53,192 bases of DNA from an uncultured Pseudocitrobacter sp. (GCA_913778145.1 CAJYVI010000138.1:1-53192), one strand, 5' to 3'; positions 1 through 11,585 are shown, counted from the first letter of the stretch. Notes: generated by a model from the letters alone, not told the origin. Translations and numbers: made by a program.

Positions 1-741
1 GCCAATCAGATCTTTGTAACGCGGATCTTCCGGGTTAACGGCCACGCCGGTATCGCCCAGCACCGTTTCCGGGCGGGTGGTGGCGACAACCAGATAATCT
101 TTACCGTCTGCGGTTTTCGCGCCGTCGGCCAGCGGATAGCGGATGTGCCACATCGAACCTTTCGACTCACGGTTTTCCACTTCCAGGTCAGAGATGGCGG
201 TGCGCAGTTTCGGATCCCAGTTTACCAGGCGTTTGCCACGGTAAATCAGGTCTTCTTTGTAGAGGCGTACGAAGACTTCTTTCACGGCATTGGAAAGACC
301 TTCGTCCATGGTGAAGCGCTCGCGCTCCCAGTCAACGGAGTTGCCAAGACGGCGCATCTGACGGGTAATGGTGCCGCCGGATTCCGCTTTCCACTGCCAG
401 ATTTTGTCGATGAACGCATCGCGTCCATAGTCGTGACGGGTTTTACCTTCTTCAGCGGCAATTTTGCGCTCAACCACCATCTGGGTGGCGATACCGGCAT
501 GGTCGGTCCCCGCCTGCCAGAGGGTGTTTTTACCCTGCATGCGCTGGTAGCGGATCATGGTATCCATGATGGTTTGCTGGAAGGCGTGACCCATATGCAA
601 ACTGCCGGTGACGTTCGGCGGCGGGATCATGATGCAGAAACTTTCCTGGCTTTCATCGCCATTCGGTTTGAAATAGCCCTGCTTTTCCCAGTGCTCGTAA
701 AGCGGCTGTTCGATATCTTGTGGGTTGTATGTCTTTTCCAT
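1..741 (-). CDS. valS: Valyl-tRNA synthetase, N-terminal 247 codons (gene runs off the left edge)
   Basis: Class I aminoacyl-tRNA synthetase that charges tRNA-Val in the cytoplasm. The visible N-terminal part begins [19 protein letters not shown] and carries the HIGH-type signature [15 protein letters not shown], followed by the start of the CP1 editing domain ([18 protein letters not shown] near the window edge). The start codon ATG overlaps the holC stop (TAATG), so the two genes are translationally coupled in the order pepA-holC-valS, as in E. coli. The catalytic KMSKS motif and anticodon-binding domain lie outside the window. Confidence 0.97.
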   Translation of the reverse strand, partial: MEKTYNPQDIEQPLYEHWEKQGYFKPNGDESQESFCIMIPPPNVTGSLHMGHAFQQTIMDTMIRYQRMQGKNTLWQAGTDHAGIATQMVVERKIAAEEGKTRHDYGRDAFIDKIWQWKAESGGTITRQMRRLGNSVDWERERFTMDEGLSNAVKEVFVRLYKEDLIYRGKRLVNWDPKLRTAISDLEVENRESKGSMWHIRYPLADGAKTADGKDYLVVATTRPETVLGDTGVAVNPEDPRYKDLIG

Positions 742-1184
742 TATTTCCAGGTTGCCGTGTTCAGGTTGAAACCAGCCACGCGGTAAGCTTTGTATCGTTC
801 GCGCGCCAGTTGTTTAAGCGAATCTTCGTAAGGAACGAAGTCTATCACTTCTGTGAAAGCGGTGGCAAAATCTGCGAAATTGAGTCGCAGACTGATCAGT
901 ATATCGCGCGGGCTGCTGTTACGCTTTTGCGGCCAGGCAATCTCGACTGGCGCACCACCCCGAGGGCCTTCACCCGCGAGATTATGCGGCACAAAGCTCT
1001 CCGCCGGACGCGCCCAAAGGGCTTCATCCAGGCGAATGGCCTGCTGCTCATCCTCACAGGCGATCAGCACGCGCTTACCGCTACGCCAACGTTCTGCGGC
1101 AACGTCGCACACCAGTTGCTCGACAGCGCTTAAGCCATCGACGGTAGTTTCGTTGTCCAGAAGATAGAACGTCGCATTCTTCAT
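741..1184 (-). CDS. holC: DNA polymerase III chi subunit
   Basis: The chi subunit of the polymerase III clamp-loader complex contacts SSB on lagging-strand templates. The 147-residue length equals E. coli HolC, and the protein starts [14 protein letters not shown]. The reading frame stays open 28 codons further upstream, but that extension is translated repeat DNA (a GGGAGAGGG palindrome), so the MKNATFY start is chosen. It lies between pepA and valS, and its TAA overlaps the valS ATG. Confidence 0.95.
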   Translation of the reverse strand: MKNATFYLLDNETTVDGLSAVEQLVCDVAAERWRSGKRVLIACEDEQQAIRLDEALWARPAESFVPHNLAGEGPRGGAPVEIAWPQKRNSSPRDILISLRLNFADFATAFTEVIDFVPYEDSLKQLARERYKAYRVAGFNLNTATWK

Positions 1185-1220
1185 ATATGGAGCTTCTTGT
1201 GGTGGATTTAAATGCGTTGG

Positions 1221-1329
1221 CCCCTCACCATAACCCTCTCCCTTAGGGAGAGGGGACCGTTCGAGCACAGTATTACAGTGCGGCGCTGGTTTTCTCCCTC
1301 TCCCTAAGGGAGAGGGCCGGGGTGAGGGG
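1221..1329. repeat. Inverted pair of GGGAGAGGG-type intergenic palindromes
   Basis: Two short palindromic units (CCCTCTCCC...GGGAGAGGG), each flanked by CCCCTCACC or GGTGAGGGG, face each other in the holC-pepA gap. The same unit pair recurs at 26389-26496. The family differs from the GCCGGATGCGGC REPs found elsewhere in the window. It resembles the REP-like elements seen in many enterobacteria. It probably forms a stem in the pepA-holC transcript. Confidence 0.75.
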
Positions 1330-1339
1330 AAGCCTTAAA

Positions 1340-2854
<1,515 letters not shown>

Positions 2855-2989
2855 CTACGCTCCTGAATCTTAAAGACAACGGCGGTGGCTACAGTTAGAA
2901 TTGCAAGCTTTCGTAACTCATTTCCGCTGTTGCGGTGACTTCGTGTTAATCTTAACGTTATTACGGTGTTGGCACGTCAGAACCGAGTC

Positions 2990-3019
2990 CTGAAACGTGA
3001 AACCGCTGAGTCATATAAT
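2990..3019 (+). promoter_or_regulatory. Candidate sigma-70 promoter for lptFG
   Basis: A perfect TATAAT -10 lies at 3014-3019, with a weak CTGAAA -35 at 2990-2995 (18-bp spacer), in the pepA/lptF divergent gap about 100 bp before lptF. This is inferred from sequence only. Other promoters in the gap are likely. Confidence 0.4.
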
Positions 3020-3119
3020 CTTAGCGATGTTTTCGACGACTCAAGAGAATAAATGACGTTTAAGCCATGAAACAAGCTATTTTCCTGCAATAAGACGGGT
3101 TTTTACGGGCGTATTTATA

Positions 3120-4220
3120 GTGATAATCATAAGATATCTGGTGCGGGAGACGCTAAAAAGCCAGCTTGCGATCCTCTTCATCCTGCTTCTGATCTTCTTT
3201 TGTCAGAAACTGGTGAGGATCCTCGGCGCGGCGGTAGACGGCGAGATCCCGACAAATCTGGTGCTCTCATTACTGGGGCTGGGCGTGCCTGAAATGGCGC
3301 AGTTGATCCTCCCCCTGAGCCTGTTCCTCGGCTTATTGATGACGCTGGGCAAACTCTACACCGAAAGTGAAATTACGGTGATGCATGCCTGCGGCCTCAG
3401 TAAAGCGGTGCTGATAAAAGCCGCCATGGTGCTGGCGCTGTTCACCAGCATTATTGCTGCCGTGAATGTAATGTGGGCGGGGCCATGGTCGTCTCGCCAT
3501 CAGGATGAAGTGCTGGCGGAGGCGAAAGCGAACCCCGGCATGGCGGCGCTGGCGGCGGGCCAGTTCCAGCAGGCCACCGACGGCAACTCGGTGCTGTTTA
3601 TCGAAAGCGTCGACGGCAGCAGCTTTAAAGATGTGTTCCTTGCACAGCTTCGTCCTAAAGGCAACGCGCGTCCGTCCGTGGTGGTGGCCGATTCCGGCCA
3701 TCTCTCGCAGCTGAAAGACGGCTCTCAGGTGGTGACCTTAAACGAAGGCACTCGCTTTGAAGGCACCGCGATGCTGCGCGATTTCCGCATTACCGATTTC
3801 AAAGATTATCAGGCGATTATTGGCCACCAGGCGGTGACGCTCGATCCGAACGACACCGACCAAATGGATATGCGCACGCTGTGGAATACCAACAACGATC
3901 GCGCGCGTGCCGAGTTCCACTGGCGCATCACGCTGATTCTGACGGTTGCCATTATGGCGCTGATGGTGGTTCCGCTGAGCGTGGTTAACCCACGTCAGGG
4001 GCGCGTGCTGTCAATGCTGCCGGCTATGCTGCTTTATCTGGTCTTCTTCCTGCTGCAAACTTCGCTCAAATCCAACGGCGGCAAGGGCAAGCTCGACCCA
4101 GCGCTATGGATGTGGGTAGTGAACATTGCCTATCTGGCGCTGGCGGTGGGCCTGAACCTGTGGGATACCATTCCAATGCGTCGCTTCCGTGCGCGTTTCT
4201 CGGCTAAAGGAGCGGTGTGA
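3120..4220 (+). CDS. lptF: LPS export ABC transporter permease LptF
   Basis: Inner-membrane permease of the LptB2FG complex that extracts lipopolysaccharide for transport to the outer membrane. It has 366 residues, as in E. coli LptF. N-terminal TM segments include LAILFILLLIFFCQKLV, a periplasmic beta-jellyroll occupies roughly residues 130-255, and C-terminal TM segments include ILTVAIMALMVVPLSV. The start codon is GTG, reading MIIIRYLVRETLKSQL, and only a weak ribosome-binding site is visible. The stop overlaps the lptG ATG. Confidence 0.96.
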   Translation: MIIIRYLVRETLKSQLAILFILLLIFFCQKLVRILGAAVDGEIPTNLVLSLLGLGVPEMAQLILPLSLFLGLLMTLGKLYTESEITVMHACGLSKAVLIKAAMVLALFTSIIAAVNVMWAGPWSSRHQDEVLAEAKANPGMAALAAGQFQQATDGNSVLFIESVDGSSFKDVFLAQLRPKGNARPSVVVADSGHLSQLKDGSQVVTLNEGTRFEGTAMLRDFRITDFKDYQAIIGHQAVTLDPNDTDQMDMRTLWNTNNDRARAEFHWRITLILTVAIMALMVVPLSVVNPRQGRVLSMLPAMLLYLVFFLLQTSLKSNGGKGKLDPALWMWVVNIAYLALAVGLNLWDTIPMRRFRARFSAKGAV

Positions 4221-5302
4221 TGCAGCCATTTGGTGTTCTTGACCGCTACATCGGTAAAACCATTTTTACCACCATCATGATGACGCTGTTCATGCTGGTG
4301 TCGCTCTCCGGCATCATCAAGTTTGTCGACCAGCTGAAAAAAGCCGGGCAGGGGAACTACGACGCGCTGGGCGCGGGGGTGTATACCCTGCTCAGCATGC
4401 CGAAAGATATCCAAATCTTCTTCCCGATGGCGGCTCTGCTGGGCGCGTTGTTAGGCCTGGGGATGCTGGCGCAGCGCAGCGAACTGGTGGTGATGCAGGC
4501 TTCCGGCTTTACGCGTATGCAGGTGGCGTTATCGGTGATGAAAACCGCTATCCCGTTGGTTTTGTTGACCATGGCGATGGGGGAGTGGGTTGCGCCGCAG
4601 GGCGAACAGATGGCGCGTAACTACCGTGCGCAGGCGATGTATGGCGGCTCGCTGCTCTCTACCCAACAGGGAATGTGGGCAAAAGACGGCCATAACTTCG
4701 TTTACATCGAACGGGTAAAAGGCAATGACGAACTGGGTGGCGTAAGCATTTACTCTTTTAGCCCGGAAAAACGTCTGCAATCCGTTCGTTACGCGGCTTC
4801 CGCAAAGTTTGACGCGGCAAATAAAGTGTGGCGACTGTCACAGGTTGATGAATCCAATCTGGCCGACAGCAAGCAAATTACCGGCGCGCAAACCGTTAGC
4901 GGTACCTGGAAAACCAACCTGACGCCGGACAAACTCGGCGTGGTGGCGTTAGACCCGGATGCGCTCTCTATAAGCGGCCTGCATAATTACGTGAAATACC
5001 TGAAATCGAGCGGCCAGGACTCCTCCCGCTATCAGCTCAACATGTGGAGTAAAATCTTCCAGCCGCTCTCCGTCGCGGTGATGATGCTGATGGCGCTGTC
5101 GTTCATTTTCGGACCGCTGCGTAGCGTGGCAATGGGCGTGCGCGTGGTTACCGGCATCAGCTTTGGTTTTGTGTTCTACGTGCTGGACCAAATCTTCGGC
5201 CCGCTGACCCTGGTATACGGCATCCCACCGGTGATTGGCGCGCTGCTGCCAAGCGCCAGCTTCTTCCTGATTAGCCTTTGGCTGATGATGCGAAAATCGT
5301 AA
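4220..5302 (+). CDS. lptG: LPS export ABC transporter permease LptG
   Basis: Partner permease of LptF in the LptB2FG exporter. The first codon of the open frame is a GTG one codon earlier, but the ATG at 4220 (MQPFGVLDRYIGKTIF) overlaps the lptF stop as TGATG and gives the 360-residue E. coli length. TM helices flank a periplasmic jellyroll (about residues 130-265). A rho-independent terminator follows immediately. Confidence 0.96.
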   Translation: MQPFGVLDRYIGKTIFTTIMMTLFMLVSLSGIIKFVDQLKKAGQGNYDALGAGVYTLLSMPKDIQIFFPMAALLGALLGLGMLAQRSELVVMQASGFTRMQVALSVMKTAIPLVLLTMAMGEWVAPQGEQMARNYRAQAMYGGSLLSTQQGMWAKDGHNFVYIERVKGNDELGGVSIYSFSPEKRLQSVRYAASAKFDAANKVWRLSQVDESNLADSKQITGAQTVSGTWKTNLTPDKLGVVALDPDALSISGLHNYVKYLKSSGQDSSRYQLNMWSKIFQPLSVAVMMLMALSFIFGPLRSVAMGVRVVTGISFGFVFYVLDQIFGPLTLVYGIPPVIGALLPSASFFLISLWLMMRKS

Positions 5303-5310
5303 TGTTATGA

Positions 5311-5337
5311 AAAAGGGAGCTTTCGCTCCCTTTTTTT
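5311..5337 (+). terminator. Rho-independent terminator of lptFG
   Basis: Stem GGGAGC / GCTCCC with a TTTC loop, preceded by AAAA and followed by seven T, 9 bp after the lptG stop. Confidence 0.9.
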
Positions 5338-5338
5338 A

Positions 5339-5504
5339 TGCCGGGTGCGCTGCGCTTGCCCGGCCTACGGTTAGGCACGATCTGTAGGCCTGATAAGCAA
5401 AGCGCCATCAGGCATTGTGCGGCGTAATCGCCGGATGGCGGCGTTGCCTTATCCAGCCTACGAATATGTGCCGGTAGGCCTGATAAGCGAAGCGCCATCA
5501 GGCA
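5339..5504. repeat. BIME: cluster of REP palindromes
   Basis: Several REP units (GCCGGGTGCGCTGCGCTTGC, GTAGGCCTGATAAGC...GCGCCATCAGGC twice, GCCGGATGGCGGCGTTGCC) fill the gap between convergent lptG and yjgR, as E. coli BIMEs do. There are at least four units in alternating orientation. Confidence 0.9.
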
Positions 5505-5524
5505 ATAACAGGCCGCATAACCTC

Positions 5525-7027
5525 TTACCGACGCCTGCCCCCGAGCAAACTCCCCAGCATTCCGCGCACAATCTGATTGGTCACCTGTCGCACCGCGCTT
5601 TTTGCTGCCGTCTGCACAATGCCATCTTTCTTGCCGCCGCGCGGCCCGGTGGTGCCGAACAAAATATCCTTCAGCCCGCCGAGAATACCGTCATCCACCT
5701 CAACCGCTTTGCCTTTGGCGGCAGGTGCGTTGGCCTCTTCGGTGCTGGCCTGCACGCCTTTTTGCAGCATCTCGAACGCTGATTCGCGGTCAACCGCATC
5801 CTCATACTTGCCATACAGCGGCGAGTTGTTAATCAGCCCGTTACGCTCATCATCGGTAACCGGCCCCATGCGCGAGCACGGCGCAATCACCATTGCGCGC
5901 TCAACTACCGACGGGCTGCCTTTGGCATCGAGGAACGAGATCAACGCCTCGCCGGTGCCCAGCTCCTGAATCGCTTTCTCCGTATCAAACGCCGGATTGG
6001 CGCGCATGGTCTGCGCCGCTGTTTTCACCGCTTTTTGATCTTTCGGCGTAAAGGCACGCAGCGCATGTTGCACGCGGTTCCCCAACTGCCCGAGCACCGC
6101 ATCAGGGATATCTGACGGGTTCTGCGACACAAAATAGACGCCCACGCCCTTCGAACGGATCAGGCGGATCACCTGCTCGATTTTATCCAGCAGCACCTGT
6201 GGCGCATCGTTAAACAGCAGGTGCGCCTCATCGAAAAAGAACACCAGCTTCGGTTTCTCGAGGTCGCCCGCTTCCGGCAACTGCTCGTAAAGCTCGGAGA
6301 GCATCCACAGCAGGCTCGCGGCATACAGCTTAGGCATCTGATAGAGCTTCTCGGCGCTAAGGATGTTAATCACCCCTTTGCCGTTGCTGTCGGTGCGCAT
6401 CCAGTCTTTGATATCCAGCATCGGCTCACCAAAGAAGTGCTCGGCACCTTGCTGCTCCAGCGTTAACAGCCCGCGCTGAATCGCCCCCACGGACGCGCTG
6501 CTGATATTGCCGTACTGATTCTGGAACGACTTCGCGTTATCGCCAATGTACTGGGTGATGGCGCGCAGATCTTTAAAGTCCAGCAGCAGCAGGCCCTGGT
6601 CGTCGGCGATGCGGAAGATAATGTTCAGCACACCAGTCTGTACCTCGTTGAGGTTCAGCAGACGCGCCAGCAGCAGCGGGCCGAGATCTGACACTGTGGC
6701 GCGCACCGGGTGGCCTTTCTCGGCAAAAATATCCCACACCACCACCGGATTCGCGTGCGGCTCCCAGTCGGTGACGCCAATCTTGTACAGGCGCTCCTGA
6801 AGCTTCTCTGATGACTGGCCTGCCTGCGCAACACCCGTCAGGTCACCTTTTACATCCGCCATAAACACCGGCACGCCAATCTCGGAGAACGACTCGGCCA
6901 TCTTTTGCAGGGTAACGGTCTTCCCGGTGCCGGTCGCCCCGGTGATCAGCCCATGACGGTTCGCCATACCCGGCAACAGATGCAGCTCTTTATCCTGCGT
7001 GCGTGCAATTAGCAAAGGTGCGCTCAT
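5525..7027 (-). CDS. yjgR: DUF853-family HerA-like ATPase YjgR
   Basis: Predicted P-loop ATPase of the HerA/FtsK-like DUF853 family; the physiological role is unknown. Walker A is [13 protein letters not shown] near residue 30 and Walker B is [12 protein letters not shown] in the middle. The C-terminus is basic ([12 protein letters not shown]). The frame opens 13 codons earlier, but the [20 protein letters not shown] start gives 500 residues, equal to E. coli YjgR. It is convergent with lptG and divergent from the DHA kinase. Confidence 0.93.
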   Translation of the reverse strand: MSAPLLIARTQDKELHLLPGMANRHGLITGATGTGKTVTLQKMAESFSEIGVPVFMADVKGDLTGVAQAGQSSEKLQERLYKIGVTDWEPHANPVVVWDIFAEKGHPVRATVSDLGPLLLARLLNLNEVQTGVLNIIFRIADDQGLLLLDFKDLRAITQYIGDNAKSFQNQYGNISSASVGAIQRGLLTLEQQGAEHFFGEPMLDIKDWMRTDSNGKGVINILSAEKLYQMPKLYAASLLWMLSELYEQLPEAGDLEKPKLVFFFDEAHLLFNDAPQVLLDKIEQVIRLIRSKGVGVYFVSQNPSDIPDAVLGQLGNRVQHALRAFTPKDQKAVKTAAQTMRANPAFDTEKAIQELGTGEALISFLDAKGSPSVVERAMVIAPCSRMGPVTDDERNGLINNSPLYGKYEDAVDRESAFEMLQKGVQASTEEANAPAAKGKAVEVDDGILGGLKDILFGTTGPRGGKKDGIVQTAAKSAVRQVTNQIVRGMLGSLLGGRRR

Positions 7028-7162
7028 TGAATTTTTCCTCCGTTTATCTGCGTCGAGTATAGGCAAATTGCCAGCAAAACGCGGCAGGAAATTCCGGGCT
7101 TTGCGGCGCTTTATCCAGCGCGAACTATGCTTTGCATACGGTTTGCACTTTTTTGGAAGGTT

Positions 7163-8803
7163 ATGTCCAGATTCTTTTATGACGATCGCAAACAGCTGGT
7201 CAATGATGCGATTGAAGGTTTAGTGTTATCCGCGCCGCACGGCAACCTGATGCGGCTCGATATCGACCCGGCGATTAGGATTGTCGCGCGCAGCGACTGG
7301 GATAAAAGCCGGGTCGCGGTGATTTCCGGCGGCGGCTCGGGCCATGAACCCGCGCATGCCGGGTTCGTCGGCAAAGGCATGCTGACGGCGGCGGTGTGCG
7401 GCGACCTGTTCGCTTCGCCAAGCGTCGATGCGGTGCTTAACGCCATTGTCGCAGTGACGGGCGACCGTGGCTGCCTGCTGATTGTTAAAAACTACACCGG
7501 CGACCGCCTCAACTTCGGCCTGGCTGCGGAGAAAGCCAAACGCTACGGTCTGAAGGTCGAGATGGTGATTGTCGCCGACGACATCGCGCTGCCGGACAAC
7601 AAACAGCCGCGCGGCATCGCGGGCACTGCGCTGGTGCATAAAATCGCCGGTTATGCCGCCGAGCACGGTAAATCGCTCAGCGAAGTTCGCGACATCGCGC
7701 AACAGGCCTGCGACAGCGTTTTCAGCCTGGGCGTGGCAATGGAGAGCTGCAACCTGCCGGGCAGCGACGACGCAGAAGGGCGAATCAAAGCGGGGCAGGT
7801 GGAACTGGGCCTGGGCATTCACGGTGAACCGGGGGCATCGGTAGTGGAAAGCCACAACAGCAAAGCGCTAATTGATATGCTGGTTAAGCCCCTCAAAGAA
7901 CAGGCGGGTGACGCGCGCGTGGCGGTGCTGATCAACAACCTCGGCGGCGTTTCGGCGCTGGAGATGGCGCTACTCACCAAAGAACTGGCGCACTCGGCGC
8001 TACAGGAACAGATTGCCTGGCTGATTGGCCCGGCGCCGCTGGTGAGCTCGTTGGATATGAAAGGCTTCTCGCTCTCGGTATTAAAACTGAACCCCGACTT
8101 TGAGCGTGCCTTACAGGCGGATGTCGAGACGGTCGGCTGGTTAAAACCGGTCGCCTTCGCGCCGGCAAAAACCGTCAAACACAGCAAAGTGTATGACGCC
8201 CTGGAGATTCAGCCTTCCGACAATCCGGCGATTGCCGCGCGAGTGGGGCAGATAACCCAGACGCTTATCCAGCTTGAGAACCGCCTGAACGCGCTGGATG
8301 CCAAAGTGGGCGACGGCGATACCGGTTCAACCTTTGCGCTGGGCGCGCGTGATATCGCCGAACTGCTCGACAAAGGCGAACTGCCGCTCAACAACGGCGC
8401 GCAGCTGCTGCAACTGGTGGGTGAACGGCTGGCCACGGTGATGGGCGGCTCCAGCGGTGTATTGATGTCTATCTTCTTTACCGCTGCCGGGCAATCACTC
8501 CAGCGCGGCGACGCACTGCCGAATGCACTGTTGAAAGGGCTGACGCAGATGAAACAGTACGGCGGAGCCGATCTTGGCGACCGCACGCTTATCGACGCCC
8601 TGCAACCGGCGCTGGAAGCGCTGCGTGATAACAACATACAGGCAGCCGCAAGCGCCGCAAAAGCCGGTGCGGAGAAAACCGCAACCATGCAAAAAGCAGG
8701 TGCGGGGCGCGCGTCGTACGTAAACAGCCAGAGCCTGGACGGCGTGACCGATCCGGGAGCGGTTGCGGTAGCGGAAGTCTTTGCCGCACTGGCAAAAGGC
8801 TAA
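7163..8803 (+). CDS. dhaK: ATP-dependent dihydroxyacetone (glycerone) kinase, DhaK-DhaL fusion
   Basis: Cytoplasmic kinase that phosphorylates dihydroxyacetone to DHAP with ATP. Residues 1 to about 330 are the DhaK domain. It has the glycine motif [12 protein letters not shown] (54-65), and His220 in [12 protein letters not shown] is the residue that covalently binds substrate in the Citrobacter freundii enzyme. A linker leads to the DhaL ATP domain (about 350-546; [12 protein letters not shown] and [13 protein letters not shown]). The single-chain layout is the ATP-dependent type, not the PTS-dependent DhaKLM type of E. coli. The start [12 protein letters not shown] is chosen by homology. 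No other dha genes adjoin, so the substrate source is unclear; DHA from glycerol or aldol reactions is plausible. Confidence 0.93.
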   Translation: MSRFFYDDRKQLVNDAIEGLVLSAPHGNLMRLDIDPAIRIVARSDWDKSRVAVISGGGSGHEPAHAGFVGKGMLTAAVCGDLFASPSVDAVLNAIVAVTGDRGCLLIVKNYTGDRLNFGLAAEKAKRYGLKVEMVIVADDIALPDNKQPRGIAGTALVHKIAGYAAEHGKSLSEVRDIAQQACDSVFSLGVAMESCNLPGSDDAEGRIKAGQVELGLGIHGEPGASVVESHNSKALIDMLVKPLKEQAGDARVAVLINNLGGVSALEMALLTKELAHSALQEQIAWLIGPAPLVSSLDMKGFSLSVLKLNPDFERALQADVETVGWLKPVAFAPAKTVKHSKVYDALEIQPSDNPAIAARVGQITQTLIQLENRLNALDAKVGDGDTGSTFALGARDIAELLDKGELPLNNGAQLLQLVGERLATVMGGSSGVLMSIFFTAAGQSLQRGDALPNALLKGLTQMKQYGGADLGDRTLIDALQPALEALRDNNIQAAASAAKAGAEKTATMQKAGAGRASYVNSQSLDGVTDPGAVAVAEVFAALAKG

Positions 8804-8812
8804 ACGAGAGAA

Positions 8813-8833
8813 CCGGCGGCAGAACGCCGCCGG
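8813..8833. terminator. Hairpin between convergent DHA kinase and ahr
   Basis: Perfect 8-bp stem CCGGCGGC/GCCGCCGG with a 5-nt loop in the 37-bp convergent gap. There is no strong U tract on either side, so terminator function is inferred from position. Confidence 0.55.
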
Positions 8834-8840
8834 CATGGCA

Positions 8841-9860
8841 TTAAAAATCTGCCTTCAGCACCACGCGGTAACGGGCTTTGCCGTCGCGCAGATGCTGCAA
8901 CGCATCGTTGATTTTCGACATCGGGAACAGCTCGGTTGTCGGCGTCACGCCGCTACGCCCGGCAAACTTCATCAGCTTACGCAGCTCGGCCGGGTTACCC
9001 GTCGCCGAACCGGAGATACTGCGGTCGCCGCCAATCAGCGTAAAGGCCGGCACCGGCAGCGGTTTCAGCACCGCGCCAACCGTATGGAAGTTACCGCCGT
9101 AAGCCAGCGCTTCGAAATACGGCTGCCAGTCGAGATCAACGCTCACGGTATTGATAATCAGGTCGAACTGGCCCGCCAGCGCTTTCAGTGCTTCTGGATC
9201 GCGGCTGTTCACCACGTTATCGGCACCCATCGCCCGCACTTCCTGCTCTTTCGACGGATTCGAGCTGAACGCCGTCACTTCCGCACCCATCGCGCGCAGC
9301 AGTTTGATGGCGATATGCCCCAGCCCGCCAATACCGATAACCCCAACGCGGCTGGTGGCCGTCACATGGTGCATCAGCAGCGGTTTAAAGACGGTGATAC
9401 CGCCGCACAGCAGCGGGCCTGCGGTTTCAATATCGATGCTCTCCGGCAGTGGGATCACCCATTGCCAGTCTGCGCGCAGCTTATCGGCAAAGCCGCCGCG
9501 ATTGAGAATGGTCGGCAGCGACCCTTCCGTACAGTTAATCTGATTGCCGCTGATACAGGCATCGCAGTGCCCGCAGCTGCGCGCCGTCCAGCCAATGCCC
9601 ACGCGCTGGCCCACTTTCAGGCCTTTATTCTGCGCAGCGCTACCCAGCGCCACCACATGACCAATCACCTCATGACCCGCAACCAGCGGATACTGAGACA
9701 TGCCCCATTCGTTATCGATCATCGACAAATCAGAATGGCAGACCCCGCAGTAATCAACCTGCACTTCCACGTCTTCCGGTAGAAGTTCCCCCGCGTCGTA
9801 CTCCCAGAGTTCCAGAGTATCGCCTGCATTTTTCGCGGCGTAGCTTTTGATGATGGACAT
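8841..9860 (-). CDS. ahr: NADPH-dependent broad-range aldehyde reductase / zinc alcohol dehydrogenase
   Basis: Medium-chain dehydrogenase matching E. coli Ahr (YjgB), which reduces medium- and long-chain aldehydes. Translation from [20 protein letters not shown] gives 339 residues; a longer open frame reading upstream crosses leuX and is not coding. Catalytic-zinc ligands lie in YCGVCHS and AGHEVIGHV, the structural-zinc cysteines in [10 protein letters not shown] followed by NC, and the Rossmann motif is [11 protein letters not shown]. It is adjacent to leuX, as in E. coli. Confidence 0.95.
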   Translation of the reverse strand: MSIIKSYAAKNAGDTLELWEYDAGELLPEDVEVQVDYCGVCHSDLSMIDNEWGMSQYPLVAGHEVIGHVVALGSAAQNKGLKVGQRVGIGWTARSCGHCDACISGNQINCTEGSLPTILNRGGFADKLRADWQWVIPLPESIDIETAGPLLCGGITVFKPLLMHHVTATSRVGVIGIGGLGHIAIKLLRAMGAEVTAFSSNPSKEQEVRAMGADNVVNSRDPEALKALAGQFDLIINTVSVDLDWQPYFEALAYGGNFHTVGAVLKPLPVPAFTLIGGDRSISGSATGNPAELRKLMKFAGRSGVTPTTELFPMSKINDALQHLRDGKARYRVVLKADF

Positions 9861-10025
9861 CGTACTTCCCTCACTATGGTGTTGAACTGACAGTGTAGAG
9901 CAAGCGGCAGAGCGGTGCTTAGCGGAAATCGCCGGGAAAAATGAGTTGGGCGAGGAGAAGAGTGTGACCGGGTTCGGAGAACGCTGATTTTTTCGACACT
10001 TAGCGCGAAGAACATGCGGTGCCGC

Positions 10026-10053
10026 TTGCAAGGTGGCGTGCGACAGGTATAAT
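10026..10053 (+). promoter_or_regulatory. leuX promoter
   Basis: TTGCAA (10026-10031), 16-bp spacer and a perfect TATAAT (10048-10053) place the transcript start near 10060, about 20 bp before the mature tRNA 5' end. The architecture is typical of enteric tRNA promoters. Confidence 0.7.
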
Positions 10054-10080
10054 CCACTCGTTTTCCGCATACCCTTCAGT

Positions 10081-10165
10081 GCCGAAGTGGCGAAATCGGT
10101 AGACGCAGTTGATTCAAAATCAACCGTAGAAATACGTGCCGGTTCGAGTCCGGCCTTCGGCACCA
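10081..10165 (+). tRNA. leuX: tRNA-Leu (anticodon CAA)
   Basis: An 85-nt class II tRNA with a 7-bp acceptor stem GCCGAAG/CTTCGGC, anticodon loop TTCAAAA (CAA, reads UUG), a variable arm, a T arm with GGTTCGAGTCC, and an encoded CCA. It matches E. coli leuX as I remember it. The 3' end is the integration target of the adjoining P4-like satellite and remains intact at this junction. Confidence 0.98.
10146..10165 (+). other. attL core at the 3' end of leuX
   Basis: GAGTCCGGCCTTCGGCACCA, the tRNA 3' end, is repeated at 21889-21907 with one G missing. The pair brackets the satellite and defines the integrase crossover region. Confidence 0.85.
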
Positions 10166-10182
10166 TTAGTACTTCCAAGACC

Positions 10183-10328
10183 ATCCGAGAAAGTCCAGTT
10201 ATCCCTTTAAAATCAATGTTTGCAGCGATTTTTACGTCCTGAGTCGTCCGAGGTTGTCCGTTGAAATCCGGATGTCATTGGGGGCATAATTGGGGGCATC
10301 TTAACTTCGATTAGAAATATGCCCCCAA
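10183..10328. promoter_or_regulatory. Integrase arm-type sites and int operator region
   Basis: Two repeat classes lie between attL and int. Copies of TCCGAG-N3-GTCC sit at about 10184-10196 and 10247-10259. TGGGGGCA sits at 10280 and 10291, with an inverted TGCCCCCA at 10320-10327 ending just before the int ATG. The TGGGGGCA class recurs twice near attR (21812-21833). These look like arm-binding sites for Int, and the copy at the start codon suggests autorepression. No Shine-Dalgarno sequence precedes int. Confidence 0.6.
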
Positions 10329-11585
10329 ATGAAGCTCAACGCCAGACAGGTCGAGACCGCAAAGCCAAAAGACAAAACCTACAAAATGGCCGATGGTGGC
10401 GGTTTGTATCTCGAGGTTTCGGCCAAGGGTTCTAAATACTGGCGCATGAAATACAGACGGCCCTCTGACAAAAAAGAGGATCGCCTCGCTTTTGGTGTTT
10501 GGCCTACGGTGACGCTTGCTCAGGCAAGAGCAAAACGCGATGAAGCTAAAAAACTGTTAGTACAGGGTATTGACCCAAAAGCCGAACAGAAAGAAGCTCA
10601 GGCCGAGAATTCAGGGGCATATACTTTCGAAACCATTGCTCGCGAATGGCACGCCAGTAACAAGCGATGGAGTGAAGACCATCGATCGCGCGTTCTTCGC
10701 TATCTTGAGCTTTATATCTTCCCTCATATCGGTTCGTCCGACATTCGCCAGCTCAAAACCAGCAACCTGCTATCCCCGATTAAAAAAGTTGATGCCAGTG
10801 GTAAACACGACGTCGCTCAGCGCCTGCAACAGCGCGTTACGGCCATTATGCGTTATGCCGTACAGAACGATTACATCGACTCAAATCCAGCCAGTGATAT
10901 GGCCGGTGCGCTTTCTACAACCAAAGCGCGACATTACCCCGCTTTACCCTCTAGCCGCTTCCCTGAGTTTCTTGCTCGTCTTGCTGCATATCGTGGCCGC
11001 ATAATGACACGGATCGCGGTCGAGCTTTCCTTACTGACCTTTGTGCGCTCCAGTGAACTACGTTTTGCGCGCTGGGATGAATTCGACTTCGATAAATCTC
11101 TTTGGCGTATACCTGCAAAGCGTGAAGAAATTAAAGGCGTTCGTTACTCGTATCGTGGCATGAAGATGAAAGAGGAGCATATAGTTCCTCTTAGTCGACA
11201 GGCGATGATTTTGTTAGAGCAGCTTAAGCAGATTAGTGGTGATAAAGAGCTACTTTTTCCAGGGGATCATGACACAACAAAGGTTATGAGTGAAAACACA
11301 GTGAACAGCGCTTTACGTGCAATGGGCTATGACACGAAAACCGAAGTCTGTGGGCATGGGTTTAGGACGATGGCGCGTGGTGCATTGGGTGAGTCAGGGT
11401 TATGGAGCGATGACGCGATAGAAAGGCAGCTGAGTCATTCAGAACGAAATAGTGTGCGTGCGGCATATATTCATACGTCTGAACACTTGGATGAACGTCG
11501 ATTGATGGTTCAATGGTGGTCTGATTATATAGATGCAACTAAGAAACAAATGATTACTCCTTATGAGTTTGCTAAAAAAACTTAA
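10329..11585 (+). CDS. int: P4-family tyrosine site-specific integrase
   Basis: Catalyses integration and excision at leuX. The 418 residues start MKLNARQVETAKPKDKTYKM, the DUF4102-type N-terminal arm-binding domain of P4/CP4 integrases. A core-binding SAM-like domain occupies about residues 100-185. The C-terminal catalytic domain has the Arg in TFVRSSELRFARWDEF, HGFRTMARG (HxxR), a His in LSHSE, and the Tyr in AAYIHTSEHLDERR. Spacing between attL and int is 163 bp. It ends at a bidirectional hairpin shared with ietS. Confidence 0.95.
   Translation: MKLNARQVETAKPKDKTYKMADGGGLYLEVSAKGSKYWRMKYRRPSDKKEDRLAFGVWPTVTLAQARAKRDEAKKLLVQGIDPKAEQKEAQAENSGAYTFETIAREWHASNKRWSEDHRSRVLRYLELYIFPHIGSSDIRQLKTSNLLSPIKKVDASGKHDVAQRLQQRVTAIMRYAVQNDYIDSNPASDMAGALSTTKARHYPALPSSRFPEFLARLAAYRGRIMTRIAVELSLLTFVRSSELRFARWDEFDFDKSLWRIPAKREEIKGVRYSYRGMKMKEEHIVPLSRQAMILLEQLKQISGDKELLFPGDHDTTKVMSENTVNSALRAMGYDTKTEVCGHGFRTMARGALGESGLWSDDAIERQLSHSERNSVRAAYIHTSEHLDERRLMVQWWSDYIDATKKQMITPYEFAKKT

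Noticed and set aside
145..1167. Plus-strand frames opposite valS and holC
   Set aside because: Antisense to conserved core genes; no recognisable protein.
8781..9782. A 333-codon plus-strand frame opposite ahr
   Set aside because: Antisense shadow of a fully conserved gene; no ribosome-binding site or motif.
8841..10184. A 447-codon version of ahr reading back through leuX
   Set aside because: The extra N-terminus is translated tRNA antisense and intergenic DNA; the 339-residue start is the conserved one.
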